From NCBI GenBank assembly GCA_030159075.1, contig BROG01000530.1, forward strand, positions 331,001-395,000: 64,000 nucleotides of DNA, in the 5' to 3' direction. Source of the stretch: Atrina japonica. Its lineage: Eukaryota; Mollusca; Bivalvia; Pterioida; Pinnidae. The notes beneath the pieces are model-generated. The model was not told where the DNA came from, made no database searches, and was given only the letters and a program-made list of their open reading frames with translations. Positions 48,778-60,080 of the stretch are shown here, in pieces; position 1 is the first letter of the stretch, and the number at the start of each line of letters is the position of its first letter. The position numbers and the translations under genes are program-made.

Positions 48778-51700
48778 CTGAAAGAGAATAAAACAATATG
48801 AGCAGCTTAAAAAGTAATTCATATATTGATTCAACAGCTTATAACGTACAGGTCTACCACGGTAAAGTGACACACCCATGTTCTGTCTAAATCCAAAACA
48901 ATACAGCCCATAATCATAAAATAGGAAAGCATGGGTAAAATGTGACTCCATGTATTACTGTAGCGATTATATTTTTTCTTGCCGAAATCAAGTCTGTCAC
49001 GTCTGTTATGATTCAATTTAGACTCGTTGTGTATGTAAACATGTGCCAATTCACCTTGGTCGACCTACAGATTTCAAACTGTTTTTGAAAGGTAAAAAGT
49101 TGTCAAGAAAAACATTTTTGCCGCTTAAAATGAGCATTCAATTTAAATCTGTTCTTTATATTGGATACCTACACTTCATAATACCCCATATAAGCAGGGA
49201 TACAGCAAATGTTTTACTAAACCTTTATTTTTACTTCTTATCAAGATATTGACAGCCGTTAAGGAGTTGATATAAAAAGAATGACGGAATTTCTAATAGA
49301 CAACATATTTGTAATGTTCGGAGACGTGGTCTTTCAACAAACCGTCGGCATTCCTATGGGAACCAATTGTGCCACTTTATTGGCCGACCTCTTCCTTTAT
49401 TCATACGAAGCAGACTTTATTCAGAAACCGCTGAATCAAAAGAAGAAAACGCTAGCGATGTCCTTTAATTTGAAATTTTTATACATATGTTAATGCGATA
49501 TATCCCAGCAAACTAAAAATTTAAGATACAACAACAGAATCAAGCACACACGCTTCGTACTGAGACATTTCACTTACTATAGACATAGACGGGCAACTAA
49601 GCTATACGACAAACGCGACGATTTTGGTTTTCCCATCGTAAATTTTCCATATTTAACTAGTAATATTCCACAGTCACCCGCATATGGAGTTCATATTTCA
49701 TAAATGATCCGATATGCCAGAATATTCGACATATGAACATTTCATATACAGATGTAAACTACTCACTGACAAATTATTGACACAGGTATATCGAAAACCG
49801 CGATTGATATCAACGTTACACAAATTTTACTGTCGGTATCATAGTCTTGTTTGCGAATACTCTGTTTCACTAAGTGAAATGTCGAGTTGCCTTTTCGTTG
49901 GCGATTGTTGAGACGTCTGTACCAATTGTGACGAGGATTCACTCCTCACGTAATTCATTTGGACTTGACTGTGGACTCACGGTGGGTGTGACCGGTCGAC
50001 ACTCCTCTATTGCACCTTATCCCACCTCTTGGTTTCTAGAGAACAATGTTTGTCCAATTTTACAAGATTTGTATCTATATCCTGGACATCCTAAAGATTT
50101 ATACTTTGGTATCTGAGATTTTTTATACTTTAAAAATTGACAACTAAGACAAAGAAAATCAATCGTACATACTTACCATTATGGCGTTTTATTTGTGTTG
50201 ATTCAGCTGAAAATAAAGTATAAACATTATTTTAGTTAACACCAACATTTTCCATGTCCAAACAGAAATAAAATAAAATCTTATCTGGAAAAAGTTACCG
50301 CAGTTTTAATTAGTATGACCTAAACGATAGGGATTCATTTACCGCGCATCATCTTTACGAAATAAATAGCAGGTCACAAGTACACTCTTATCATTTTATA
50401 AAACAAAATAAATAAGTAGAAGTGAAGTCTATATATGTGGGTTTATCTGGTAACGCTACATTACTTTTTACGAAACGTATTTAGCAAAGACGTTACTATA
50501 CAGTATAGGTACAAAGGTCAAAGCTAATAAAACTGATTGTCATGGAAATTAAAGCCACACAGAAAATGTGCATGTAAACTCGTTAACCCCTGAATTCACA
50601 GTTAACCTTGTCCACTACAAAGATTGGTTAAGTCTACTGTCACAGTTCAGGGGTGTATGATTCAAAATTTTATAACAATATGAATGTTCACTCTTGTATT
50701 ATGATGGTAGAACATGCTATCTATTGTTTTGGGTGAGTCTAAATATGACCACGGGAGTTGGAGAGCCGTCGTGGTTCCGCGGTAGATTTTGAGCCTGGGT
50801 GGAGAGGGCTGGCTTTTACTGTTCTTCGGATAAGAGAGTAAAAACCAAGGTCCCGTGTCACAGTAGGTGTCTGCACGTTAAAGAACCCTCACTGCTCAAT
50901 GGCTGTAAGTGCCGAGCATAGGCCAAATTTTGTAGCCTTTCATCGGCATTTTGTGGTTTCCATATGAGTAAACGATTCTTGAGTGGGACGTTAAACACAA
51001 AAACAACAACAACCACGGTAGTTGAGGAGTTACAAAATGTCATTCAAATGTTAACTTTTGATTTATGAGCAAGGTAAATCATTTTACAATAATATGTAAA
51101 ATATGAACACTATGAACAAAATGGCGAAGTACATTAGATCAATAGCACCGATTTGGCTGTCAAAACATGGACATAATTCGGCTTTATGTATCTCCTGTGG
51201 AGAGAGCTGATGTTAAAGATATGACGCATACGTGACTTTGCGACTTCTCTGACTTGTTCTGTTCACCAGAGTGAACTAAGACTTCGGTTTATGATATTAT
51301 AATCGGTAATTATCGTGTTATTCTCACAATCTATCTAGTGGCAAAGAGAGCAGATCACTGGTGTATAGGCAAATGGTCTGAGGCCAATTTTAAGTGAATG
51401 TCTTATTAGATAGGCGTAATGCGAATGCATTTGATGTATCTCAATGCGGATAATGCATGTGGTTATATATTTCAAAGTCTGTCATTTTCCCTGATTTTGT
51501 TTAGATAAAAATATGTAGACACATGCCAACATGGTAGCTACGTCACTGCATTCGATTGGAAATTTACATGTAAGTTATGCATATAATAATAGGAGTCTCG
51601 GCAGCATGTCGGAGCAATGGGAATGAGACTTATTCCCGTATCACTGTTTATTCAAACATTTAAAATATTTGTTGCGTGTAAACTGATAAACAGTAATTAA

Positions 51701-54700
51701 GATAATTTTTTGTCCATTTTTTCCGGATTTGTATCTATGTCCTGGACATTCTATTGATTTATACTTTGGTATCTGAGATTTTTTATATCATAATGGTAAT
51801 CCTTCATGGATACAACATATATTGTATTAACCAAGCTAATAGGAAACGTGTTTCATATACTTTAAACGTCTGAAGTTGAGGAATAATATTTGCTAACTAT
51901 GCAATGACCCAACATTTGGACACCCAACGTTTATCCAGACTTTTTATATATTTCGTTATTCCTCCTATATAATCCCAAGATTTAACCACACGCAAAACGA
52001 TTTGAAATAATAACTCGATTTACTGTATTCTACCATCTAGAATCTCAATTGATGTCTCGTATGGATACTGGTTATTACCTATTGGTTTGTTTGTTTACTT
52101 AATAATATGGTTATATTAATAAACAGTTATAAGTAACAAAAGTATTATTACAAAGAAATTATTTCAGAGCCACGTAAAAAATAAAATTATGTCAATGGTA
52201 TTAAAATAATGCATTGGACAGAATTATTTTTTTTCGAATTAAGGCAGTGTCCTTTTTCTAAAACGATATTGAAGTAGTGAGCAAGAGAAATTATTATTGT
52301 GTAAAATTGAAATAAGTTTTAATACTAGAATTACTAAAATGTGTACTAAATGAAATACATTGAAAGCATTATTCATTAATGAAGGGGTTACAAATATCTA
52401 TGAAAAAACGGAACATGCATGGACGTTGTTAATATATTAAAAGGCAAATAGTCCAATATCAACCAATAAACTAAAAATAAGGAAACAGATGAATTTGTAA
52501 ATATATAGAGGATATATTTGCCAATGTTTTATGAATGATATTTTTATTTCATTGCTTGAGCAAGCAGAAGAATATTTAACACGAATGCGTAACACGAGTG
52601 TTATATACGTATTCTTCTACCTCACACGATGAAATGGACATTCTATTCATAAAAAATGGCAAGATATTCTATTCATTACATATTCATTTCTCATAAAACA
52701 AGAACAAGTTTTCCCAAAATTTGAAAAGTATTTTGATTGGCTGAGTTAAAATAACACAGTTTACATTGTGTCTGCATGGATAGTTATTTTTCCCACTATG
52801 AAAAATAACAATTGAAAATAACTAATTAATAAATCGATATTTGATAAATGGTTATATTTCACTGCCAAAAATGTGATTAATACTTGGGTTTGTATGGATG
52901 GATGTATGATAACAACAGACGATGTAATTTGTTGTAATCAAACATGGAATATGACTTGAATATGAGTGAGACTTACCATTCAATACTAAAATATCATGAT
53001 GAGCAATTGCTAGGTCAGTACTCCTGCAAATATATGCAGCTTTATCACTCATTTTACTATGTTTAATTTCTAAATTGCTATACAATGTTTTTGTGTCTGC
53101 CTTTCTATATTTTGTTATGTATATGTCATCACTAGCACTAGATTTCAGTTTTATTCCATCCTTAAACCAATCAATGTCATCAGGTGTTATCGACGAGCCA
53201 GTAGCATTACAGGACAGGACGATTGAATCACCTTTTTCCACAAATTTCGGTCCTGAAATGTGGACTGCTGAAAATGACAAAAATACCAAATAAAAGACTA
53301 GATAGATACACGATGAAAATGTATTGAAATGTCCAAAAATACAAAACAAGGAGGTAAAATCGAAAATATCTGCTTAACAGTACATCAACATTTATAATTA
53401 CAAAATTTCAGGTGCTGTAATTCAAGTGTTATGAAGTAAGCAGGATAAAGAAATGTAAATGTTTTCAAACGATGAAAATAGAAGATCTTGTGTTATCAGT
53501 TCCAGAAGCGTAAGGACCGTCAAAAAGCCGTGGTTAGAAGACAAAAGCGAAATGGAAAGCAGATTTGTGAATATAAAGGAAAAAGGAACTGATGTTATCA
53601 AGAATACATGCATACAACATTTTAGTTAGATCGGAATCTCAGACCACCACTTCAATAGGACACTGTCTATGGTTTCGTATGGGACAAAAGTTTCAATGTG
53701 AAGTTACGACGAGGGTTTAAGCTCTAAGAACACATTTTTGTTGTGAAATGAATTTCTGAAAACATTAAGAGTTACACAACAGCGGACAATATACATATAA
53801 CTTAAATGTATATAGGAGGAAACGCAAATTCAGATGAATTCAAATTTAGACATTTTCAAACGTTTGCCTGTGCCTTATTTAAACTCGGAAGATACAATAT
53901 ATTTTTATTTGAAAATATTAATTGAAATTCCTTCCTCGTTAAAACACATTTAAGTATCCATGTTCATTAACCGCTGATCATAAAACACTCAAACGTAATT
54001 GATGAAACAAAACATTTAGTGTTAGTTAGAATTTAGAGATCTAGTATTCAGGCAAAAATAAGTATTATGAATATACGACTACTAGATTTGTTAGTGACGC
54101 GATACCAGCAGATAGAGTATTAGACTGAAATATATCACACTGGTGACAAAAATCTATTTCATCTACACCACAACTCTTTTCAATCTCTCTAGCTTGCTAA
54201 AGCTCGTAAGGCATACATAAGATATTATACCTGGTGTGTGTTGCTCCACAAAAACTGAAACGAATCACGATCGAAATGCTTACAAAATGCTTGTACTGTG
54301 CTTATTGAAATAAATGCTTTTTGTATAGTAGTAACATTGATTATTCCATACTTAAGTATTTTTTCTTTTCAGGTATTATTGCTGTTTAAGAAATTTTAAA
54401 CCAAAACTACTGTAGTCATCCTTTTACAGGGATTACTCGTATGCTGTTAAGGTAATACAACTGCTCTTAGTGTTGGTCCTTGTCTCAAACCACTTTTTTC
54501 TTTATTTATTTATTCATTTATTTCACTTGTGTTTTACGCCATACTAAAATCAGTTATATTGTGCCGATCAGTTTTAATGGTGGGGAGAAGATCCGGTTAC
54601 AAATGTACCCAGGAGGAGACCACCAGCCTTCTGCATGTAAACTGGCAAACTTTCTCACAAAATCAACTGAGGTTTCAGCGGGAATCAAACCCACACTGAT

Positions 54701-57700
54701 CAAAGGTGAAAGACGTCATGGTTTACAGCACGATCCTTTAAGCAGTCGGCAACAGAGGCCCTTTTTCGATCGAATTCCTGTATTAAAAATTCGAGCTCAA
54801 GTGATGAAGTCTCAACATCAGAAACAATCGCCTTGAACAATTATTTCGAGCTTTTTCTCGAACCTATTATTTGGTATGACCGGTCGACAGGGGATGTTTA
54901 CTCCTCCATGGCACCTGATCCCACCTCTTGGTTTCCAGAGGTCCGTGTTTGTCCATTTTTACCGGATTTGTATCTATGTCCTGGACATTCTATTGATTTA
55001 TACTTTGGTATCTGAAATTTTTATATTACCCTATGTTTATATCAAAATATTGTCCAGCTATCTATGTTGTTGAACACAACACATTGTCTAGCAAGAGTTA
55101 ATCAAGGTGTACTGGTTAAAAGAATGTAATATCTTTAAACTATCATTTCGTTCTTTGTTTTGTTTAGCGCTCTAAGGGGGTATAGACTTATTATTGCACT
55201 CTTAAATTCGTGCAAGTAATTTCATTAGCTTTGTCGTGTATATAGAATGACAGCATGGAGAAAATTTAGCGATGCCCTTGAATTAGCGCAATGATTTGAG
55301 CGCGAAAGGAGCTAAAATTAGAACACCGCTAAAATAAGTACACGTACAGTACCTACAATACCGCAAGGAAATATGCTATATATCGTTCTTCGAAAATACG
55401 GTTGTTTGTTCACTTGAATGGTGATTTACAATACAAACAACTATTGTCCAGTAACGTGTTCGAGGCCAGTTTTTAATGGTGGAAGAGAGAACCCAATGTG
55501 AACCCAGGGAAGAGTCTATCAGCCTTTGCAAGTAAACTGGAAAACGTTCTCAGACACAAACAGCTTAGAATTCTAACCTCTGTTGACATGAGGTTATACT
55601 TCATGATTTAAGATATAATACCATCCGTTAAACTTTAGAGCTCCTGTTTGCTTTTTTATATATAATATACAATACATGTTACAAGGGTGATATTTTTGTG
55701 ACTAAAATAATGACTTTATTTCGTACTTACATATGTGAATTTTAAAAGTTTTTATATACTCTTTACAATCATTCTACTCAATAAAGTCTATGATAAACCT
55801 ACCAGAACAGATGTCAGGATTGACACAAATTTCCAAATGTACCGCATAATACTTTTACCCAAGATATAAATGAATACTTATAATTTTTTATAAATAAGAT
55901 TAATGATAAATATATTATATATAAATATCAAAACACATTTAAAATGACAGTACTGAGGAAAATTGAAAAACCAAATTATTAAAACAGGACTTAAAAATGA
56001 CCTTTGTCTTCCTAAAATGCATCTATTTCATTACATGTTAATAATTACATAATAGTTACATTAATCAAATACTCACCGGAAGTTGTAGGGACTGGTGGCG
56101 GTGGATCTGTATCAAAAATCAAATATATGAAATAAGCTGTACCCATATTTGTAGAATATACAGAGATGTTGGAATGCTATGATTTTGTATACTATGCAAA
56201 AACTTCTTATAACCACAACATGGATATAAATATATATAAACATATCTTATATATCTATACAGTATACCAGCAACACTACTTTTAACATAAGAGTTCTATT
56301 AGGTACACCGGTAACAAAACTTATCAGAGACGTTCTACTAGGTATACCAGTAACACAGTTGTTATCATAGACGTTCTACTAGGTATACCAGTAACACAAC
56401 TATTATCATAAGCGTTGTATTAGGTACACCAGTAACACAACTGTTATCATAAGCGTTGTATTAGGTATACCAGTAAAACAACTGTTATCATAAGCGTTGT
56501 ATTAGGTATACCAGTAACACAACTATTATCATAAGCGTTCTACTAGGTATACCAGTAACACAACTATTATCATAAGCGTTGTATTAGGTATACCAGTAAC
56601 ACAACTGTTATCATAAGCGTTGTATTAGGTATACCAGTAAAACAACTGTTATCATAAGCGTTGTATTAGGTATACCAGTAACACAACTGTTATCATAAGC
56701 GTTGTATTAGGTATACCAGTAAAACAACTGTTATCATAAGCGTTGTATTAGGTATACCAGTAACACAACTATTATCATAAGCGTTGTATTAGGTATACCA
56801 GTAACACAACTGTTATCATAAGCGTTGTATTAGGTATACCAGTAAAACAACTGTTATCATAAGCGTTGTATTAGGTATACCAGTAACACAACTATTATCA
56901 TAAGCGTTGTATTAGGTATACCAGTAACACAACTGTTATCATAAGCGTTCTACTAGGTATACCAGTAACACAACTATTATCATAAGCGTTGTATTAGGTA
57001 TACCAGTAACACAACTGTTATCATAAGCGTTGTATTAGGTATACCAGTAAAACAACTGTTATCATAAGCGTTGTATTAGGTATACCAGTAACACAACTAT
57101 TATCATAAGCGTTCTACTAGGTATACCAGTAACACAACTATTATCATAAGCGTTGTATTAGGTATACCAGTAAAACAACTGTTATCATAAGCGTTGTATT
57201 AGGTATACCAGTAAAACAACTGTTATCATAAGCGTTGTATTAGGTACACCAGTAACACAACTGTTATCATAAGCGTTGTATTAGGTATACCAGTAACACA
57301 ACTGTTATCATAAGCGTTGTATTAGGTATACCAGTAACACAACTGTTATCATAAGCGTTGTATTAGGTATACCAGTAAAACAACTGTTATCATAAGCGTT
57401 GTATTAGGTATACCAGTAAAACAACTGTTATCATAAGCGTTGTATTAGGTATACCAGTAACACAACTGTTATCATAAGCGTTGTATTAGGTATACCAGTA
57501 AAACAACTGTTATCATAAGCGTTGTATTAGGTATACCAGTAAAGCAACTGTTATCATTAGCGTTGTATTAGGTATACCAGTAACACAACTATTATCATAA
57601 GCGTTGTATTACCAGTAAAACAACTGTTATCATAGGCGATCTATTAGGTATACCAGTAACACAACTGTTATTATAGAATTCTATTAGGTATACCAGTAAC

Positions 57701-60080
57701 ACAACCGTTATCATAGGAGTTCTACCAGATACACAAATAACACAAAATTTATCATAGGCGTTTTACAGATACACCAGTAACACTACCTTTATCATAGGCG
57801 TTTTACTAGGTATACCAGCAAAACACCTGTTATCAAAGGCGTTCTATTGGGTACACCAGTAACACAACTGTTGTCATAGGCGTTCCATTAGATACATCAG
57901 TAACACAACTGTTATCTATAAGGTGTACAAGTAACACAACTGTTTTCATAGGCGTTCCATTAGATACACCAGTAACACAACTGTTATCTATAAGGTGTAC
58001 AAGTAACACAACTGTTTACATAGGCGTTCCATTAGATACACCAGTAACACAACTGTTATCTATAAGGTGCACAAGTAACACAACTGTTATCATAGGCGTT
58101 TTACTAGGTATACCAGTAACTACTTCTATCTAACATATATGAAATAAAAATAAATCAAATTAATGTAGATCTAAAAACAAAAAAAACAAAACAAAACAAA
58201 AAAACAAAAATTCAATTAACATTCTAAATTTTATTTGTTGTATCTTCCGCACCAACTTTAAACAGGTTATATTGTCTGTCACGTTACTTTGATAGTTTTC
58301 AAAATTGACAGGAACTTCACGCGCAATTTGCATAACAAGCACCTCCCACTAAAATATTATACCCTTTATTCTGCTTTTATTTTCATTTTTCCATGGTCTA
58401 GAAAACACACATATTCTTGAGAGTTCAATAGAAATTGATTTAGCTTCATGTTGGTATCAGCGATATGTAATTATTTCTATTTACAATTGCTGTATGCTTG
58501 TAGCTGTCAATATCAATATGATGAATGGCGGAGTAATACTGCAGTCTCAGCACTGCTGGAAATTCCATATTTATACATATATTGATGACGATTTGTTGAA
58601 CCTAACTACAAATCGTATTGTATAATTTCGAAAGGCAAAAGTAATTAGAATTAGGTGGTATTTCATTAAATGATTCTTCAAACTAGATTTAATTTCATTT
58701 ACACCACAATATTTGACTTTTCTGTAAAAGGTAAATTCTTGAATTTGACTATATTTTACAAATACAACCTCCATGACCTCGATGAAAAGTCAAAGTAAAC
58801 ACATCATAGGTTGTTATTACATAACAATCCATAATAAGCGTCTTATCAGGTATACTAGTAACACTTTTCATTATAAGCGTCTTACTAGGTATACTAGTAT
58901 AACTTTATTATTATAAGCGTCTTATCAGGTATACCAGTGACACTTTTCATTATTAGCGTCTTATCAGGTATACTAGTAACACTTTGTTATTATAAGCGTC
59001 TTATCAGGTATACGAGTAACACTTTTCGTTATAAGCGTCTTATCAGGTATACTAGATACACTTTTCATTATAAGCGTCTTATCAGGTATACTAATAACAC
59101 TTCTTTATTATAAGCGTCTTATCAGGTATATTAGTAACAATTTAGTAACACTTTTTTATTATAAGCTTCTTATCAGGTATACTTATAACACTTTTTATTA
59201 TAAGCATCTCATCACTTATACTAGTAACACTTTAATATAAGTATATTATCAGGTATACTAGTAACACTTTCGTTATAAGCGTCTTTTCAGGTATACTTGT
59301 AACAGTTTATTATTATAAGCGTCTTATCAGGTATACTAGTAACACTTTTTATTATAAGCGTCTTATCAGGTATACTAATAACACTTTTTATTATAAGCAT
59401 TTCATCAGGTATACCAGTAACACTTTAATATAAGCGTCCTATCAGGTATACTAGTAACACTTTATTATTATAAGCGTCTTATCAGGTATACTAGTAACAT
59501 TTTTCGTTATAAGCGTCTTTCAGGTATACTAGTAACACTGTATTATAAGGTATACTAGTAACACTTTATCATTATAAGCGTCCTATCAGGTATACTAGTA
59601 ACACTTTAATATAAGCGTCTTATCAGGTATACTAGTAACACTTTTCATTATAAGCGTCTTATCAGGTATACTAGTAACACTTTTCGTTATAAGCGTCTTA
59701 TCAGGTATACTAGTAACACTTTTTTATTCTGAGCGTCTTTTTAGGCATACCAATTTCATTAATTCGATTATAATGCTGATTACAACCGTCTAATTAGGAA
59801 TATATACAAGTAAGATAAAAGTAAACATTATTCAGCGAATACATATCAATGACAAACTTTTAAACATACCGGACACTTTAAGGGTGATGACGACTTTTTT
59901 ATCTTCCTTTGTGCTGATTTGACACTCATATTTTCCATTATGTTCTTTTTGTACATTTTTGATAACGAGATTCCAGTTATTCCGATTCTCCTTATGTTGA
60001 ACGCTGTAACTACCATCAGCTATAAACACATACATCCCTATTGTAAGAACGTGTTTTTCTTTTGCGTTCTTCCATATCAC
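48638..60080 (-). CDS. Dpr/zig-8-like two-Ig-domain cell-surface protein, 3' part of gene (four exons)
   Basis: Overview of a gene assembled by eye from four minus-strand exons: 60080-59870, 56106-56077, 53267-52977 and 48777-48638. Every junction is GT-AG and phase 1, and the joined frame stays open for 672 nt to a TGA. The order is second half of Ig1, proline-rich linker, full Ig2, then a stalk with a hydrophobic tail. The Ig1 half matches the pattern of Drosophila Dpr and nematode zig-8 proteins, which are small, usually GPI-anchored neuronal adhesion or recognition molecules (family knowledge). IgLON/lachesin-type proteins are close alternatives but usually have three Ig domains. The start, signal peptide and first half of Ig1, including its first Cys, were not found up to 64000. 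No polyadenylation signal could be assigned. Introns are 3.8, 2.8 and 4.2 kb and full of repeats. Confidence 0.8.
48952..49072. repeat. Dispersed repeat R3, second copy
   Basis: TCTTGCCGAAATCAAGTCTG, GATTCAATTTAGACTCGTTG and AACATGTGCCAATTCACCTT. It lies in the last intron of the Ig gene. Confidence 0.75.
49150..50125 (+). mobile_element. PLE copy with internal deletions, in the last intron of the Ig gene
   Basis: The frame opens LYWIPTLHNTPYKQGYSKCF (~49158) and runs to LTAVKE. It then jumps to the segment before motif B, deleting RT motif A. Motif B is good (GIPMGTNCATLLADLFLYSY, ~49345). After MSFNLKF it jumps straight to YVNAIYPS, deleting motif C. Later frames shift but the end is readable (RKPRLISTLHKFY, then SEMSSCLFVGDC and stop at 49909). 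The tail ends TACTTTGGTATCTGAGATTT. Antisense to the Ig gene. Confidence 0.9.
50126..50754. other. Intron sequence, nothing recognised
   Basis: AT-rich, no repeat or frame of note. Confidence 0.45.
50755..51020 (+). mobile_element. SINE-like element, family S2
   Basis: Head GAGCCGTCGTGGTTCCGCGG, body GTAAAAACCAAGGTCCCGTG and GTGCCGAGCATAGGCCAAAT, tail GAGTGGGACGTTAAACACAA then AACAACAACAACC. Antisense to the gene within its last intron. Confidence 0.8.
51475..51540. repeat. Dispersed repeat R3, degenerate copy
   Basis: GTCTGTCATTTTCCCTGATT, TTTAGATAAAAATATGTAGA and ACATGCCAACATGGTAGCTA follow the R3 order. Confidence 0.5.
51709..51790 (+). mobile_element. PLE 3' terminus only (~80 bp)
   Basis: GTCCATTTTTTCCGGATTTG, TATGTCCTGGACATTCTATT and ACTTTGGTATCTGAGATTTT. 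This is an extreme 5' truncation, with high similarity to the ends at 50040-50125 and 54950-55025. Confidence 0.85.
51791..52976. other. Intron sequence with a small palindromic element
   Basis: Near 52566-52625, AGAAGAATATTTAACACGA faces TTATATACGTATTCTTCTAC, with CGTAACACGAGTGTTA between them. Otherwise AT-rich. Confidence 0.4.
52977..53267 (-). CDS. Exon: complete Ig domain 2
   Basis: This 291-nt, phase 1-1 exon encodes 97 residues. The acceptor is TTGTCATTTTCAG and the donor AATG|GTAAGT. It begins AVHISGPKFVEKGD, then IVLSCNATG with the first Ig Cys and an N-glycosylation sequon, then DIDWFKDG with the core Trp. It continues with LYSNLEIKHSKMSDKAAYIC, where the Asp and Tyr-x-Cys signature supplies the second Cys, and ends HHDILVLN. 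Length and spacing fit one I-set or Ig-like domain encoded by one exon with phase 1 boundaries, the usual arrangement for Ig modules. The frame stays open into both introns for a few dozen codons, but that flanking sequence has no domain character. The gene's next exon is 4.2 kb downstream. Confidence 0.9.
53268..54524. other. Intron sequence, nothing recognised
   Basis: AT-rich; no mobile element or frame stands out. Confidence 0.45.
54525..54765 (-). mobile_element. tRNA-headed SINE, family S1
   Basis: Reverse strand: head GGCCTCTGTTGCCGACTGCT, then box B-like GGGTTTGATTCCCGC; body GTGAGAAAGTTTGCCAGTTT and GGCTGGTGGTCTCCTCCTGG. It lies in the second repeat-rich intron, in gene sense. Confidence 0.82.
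54780..54845 (+). repeat. Dispersed repeat R1, short fragment
   Basis: ATTCGAGCTCAAGTGATGAA, then CAGAAACAATCGCCTTGAAC. Sandwiched between SINE S1 and a PLE end. Confidence 0.6.
54876..55025 (+). mobile_element. PLE 3' tail (~150 bp)
   Basis: Starts at TGACCGGTCGACAGGGGATG and ends TTTGGTATCTGAAATTTTTA. Very close to the tails at 18770 and 50000. 5'-truncated with no coding. Confidence 0.9.
55026..56076. other. Intron sequence with one SINE S1 remnant
   Basis: The remnant, 55465-55580, has TTTTTAATGGTGGAAGAGAG, CCCAGGGAAGAGTCTATCAG and GTAAACTGGAAAACGTTCTC, matching the S1 body. Confidence 0.55.
56077..56106 (-). CDS. 30-nt microexon: proline-rich inter-domain linker
   Basis: On the minus strand, TTTTTGATACAG is followed by 30 nt and then the donor GTGAGT. 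With the leftover G of the preceding exon it reads DPPPPVPTTS plus one base, so it is phase 1 on both sides and 10 codons long. It joins LKVS of Ig1 to AVHISGP of Ig2, giving a short Pro/Thr-rich hinge where two-Ig proteins have their linker. Skipping it would also keep the frame (S then A), so it could be an alternative cassette. The exon is too short to support itself by composition. The case rests on two good splice sites, phase agreement on both sides and sensible residues for its place. Confidence 0.7.
56260..58125. repeat. 41-bp minisatellite array, about 45 units
   Basis: Unit: AGGTATACCAGTAACACAAC, TGTTATCATAAGCGTTGTAT, T. The core (56420-57620) is nearly perfect at 41-bp spacing. Three main variants differ at ACACAACTGTT, AAACAACTGTT and ACACAACTATT. 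They often occur in one fixed order, giving a 123-bp higher-order period in places (for example 56548-56670 and 56752-56875). Units decay at both ends. The array lies in the intron between the Ig1 half-exon and the microexon. Confidence 0.98.
58126..58829. other. Spacer between the two minisatellite arrays
   Basis: Contains an A-rich tract (AAAAACAAAACAAAACAAAA, 58171-58209). Otherwise unique-looking. Confidence 0.5.
58830..59760. repeat. 39-bp minisatellite array, about 24 units, related to the 41-bp array
   Basis: Unit: TTATAAGCGTCTTATCAGGT, ATACTAGTAACACTTTTCA. It shares TATAAGCGT, AGGTATAC and AGTAACAC in the same order with the 41-bp unit. More diverged, with indels, than its neighbour. 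Confidence 0.96.
59870..60080 (-). CDS. Exon: C-terminal half of Ig domain 1
   Basis: This 211-nt exon encodes 70 residues plus one base. The acceptor is TTATTTTTAG before GTG ATA TGG (phase 0), and the donor is GTGTCCG|GTATGT (phase 1). The translation starts VIW, whose Trp fits the core Trp of the Ig fold. It continues with HVLTIGMYVF, then NNWNLVIKNVQ, then NGKYECQIST with the second disulfide Cys, and ends ITLKVS. LT(I/V)G.Y.F, W.L.I and G.YECQ.ST are hallmarks of Dpr/zig-8 first Ig domains. The family's usual Asp before G.Y is His-Asn here. An intron splitting Ig1 just before the core Trp requires an upstream exon carrying the first Cys, which I could not find on this strand up to 64000. 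Confidence 0.85.

Noticed and set aside
53075..53293. Plus-strand 72-codon frame
   Set aside because: Antisense shadow of the Ig2 exon.
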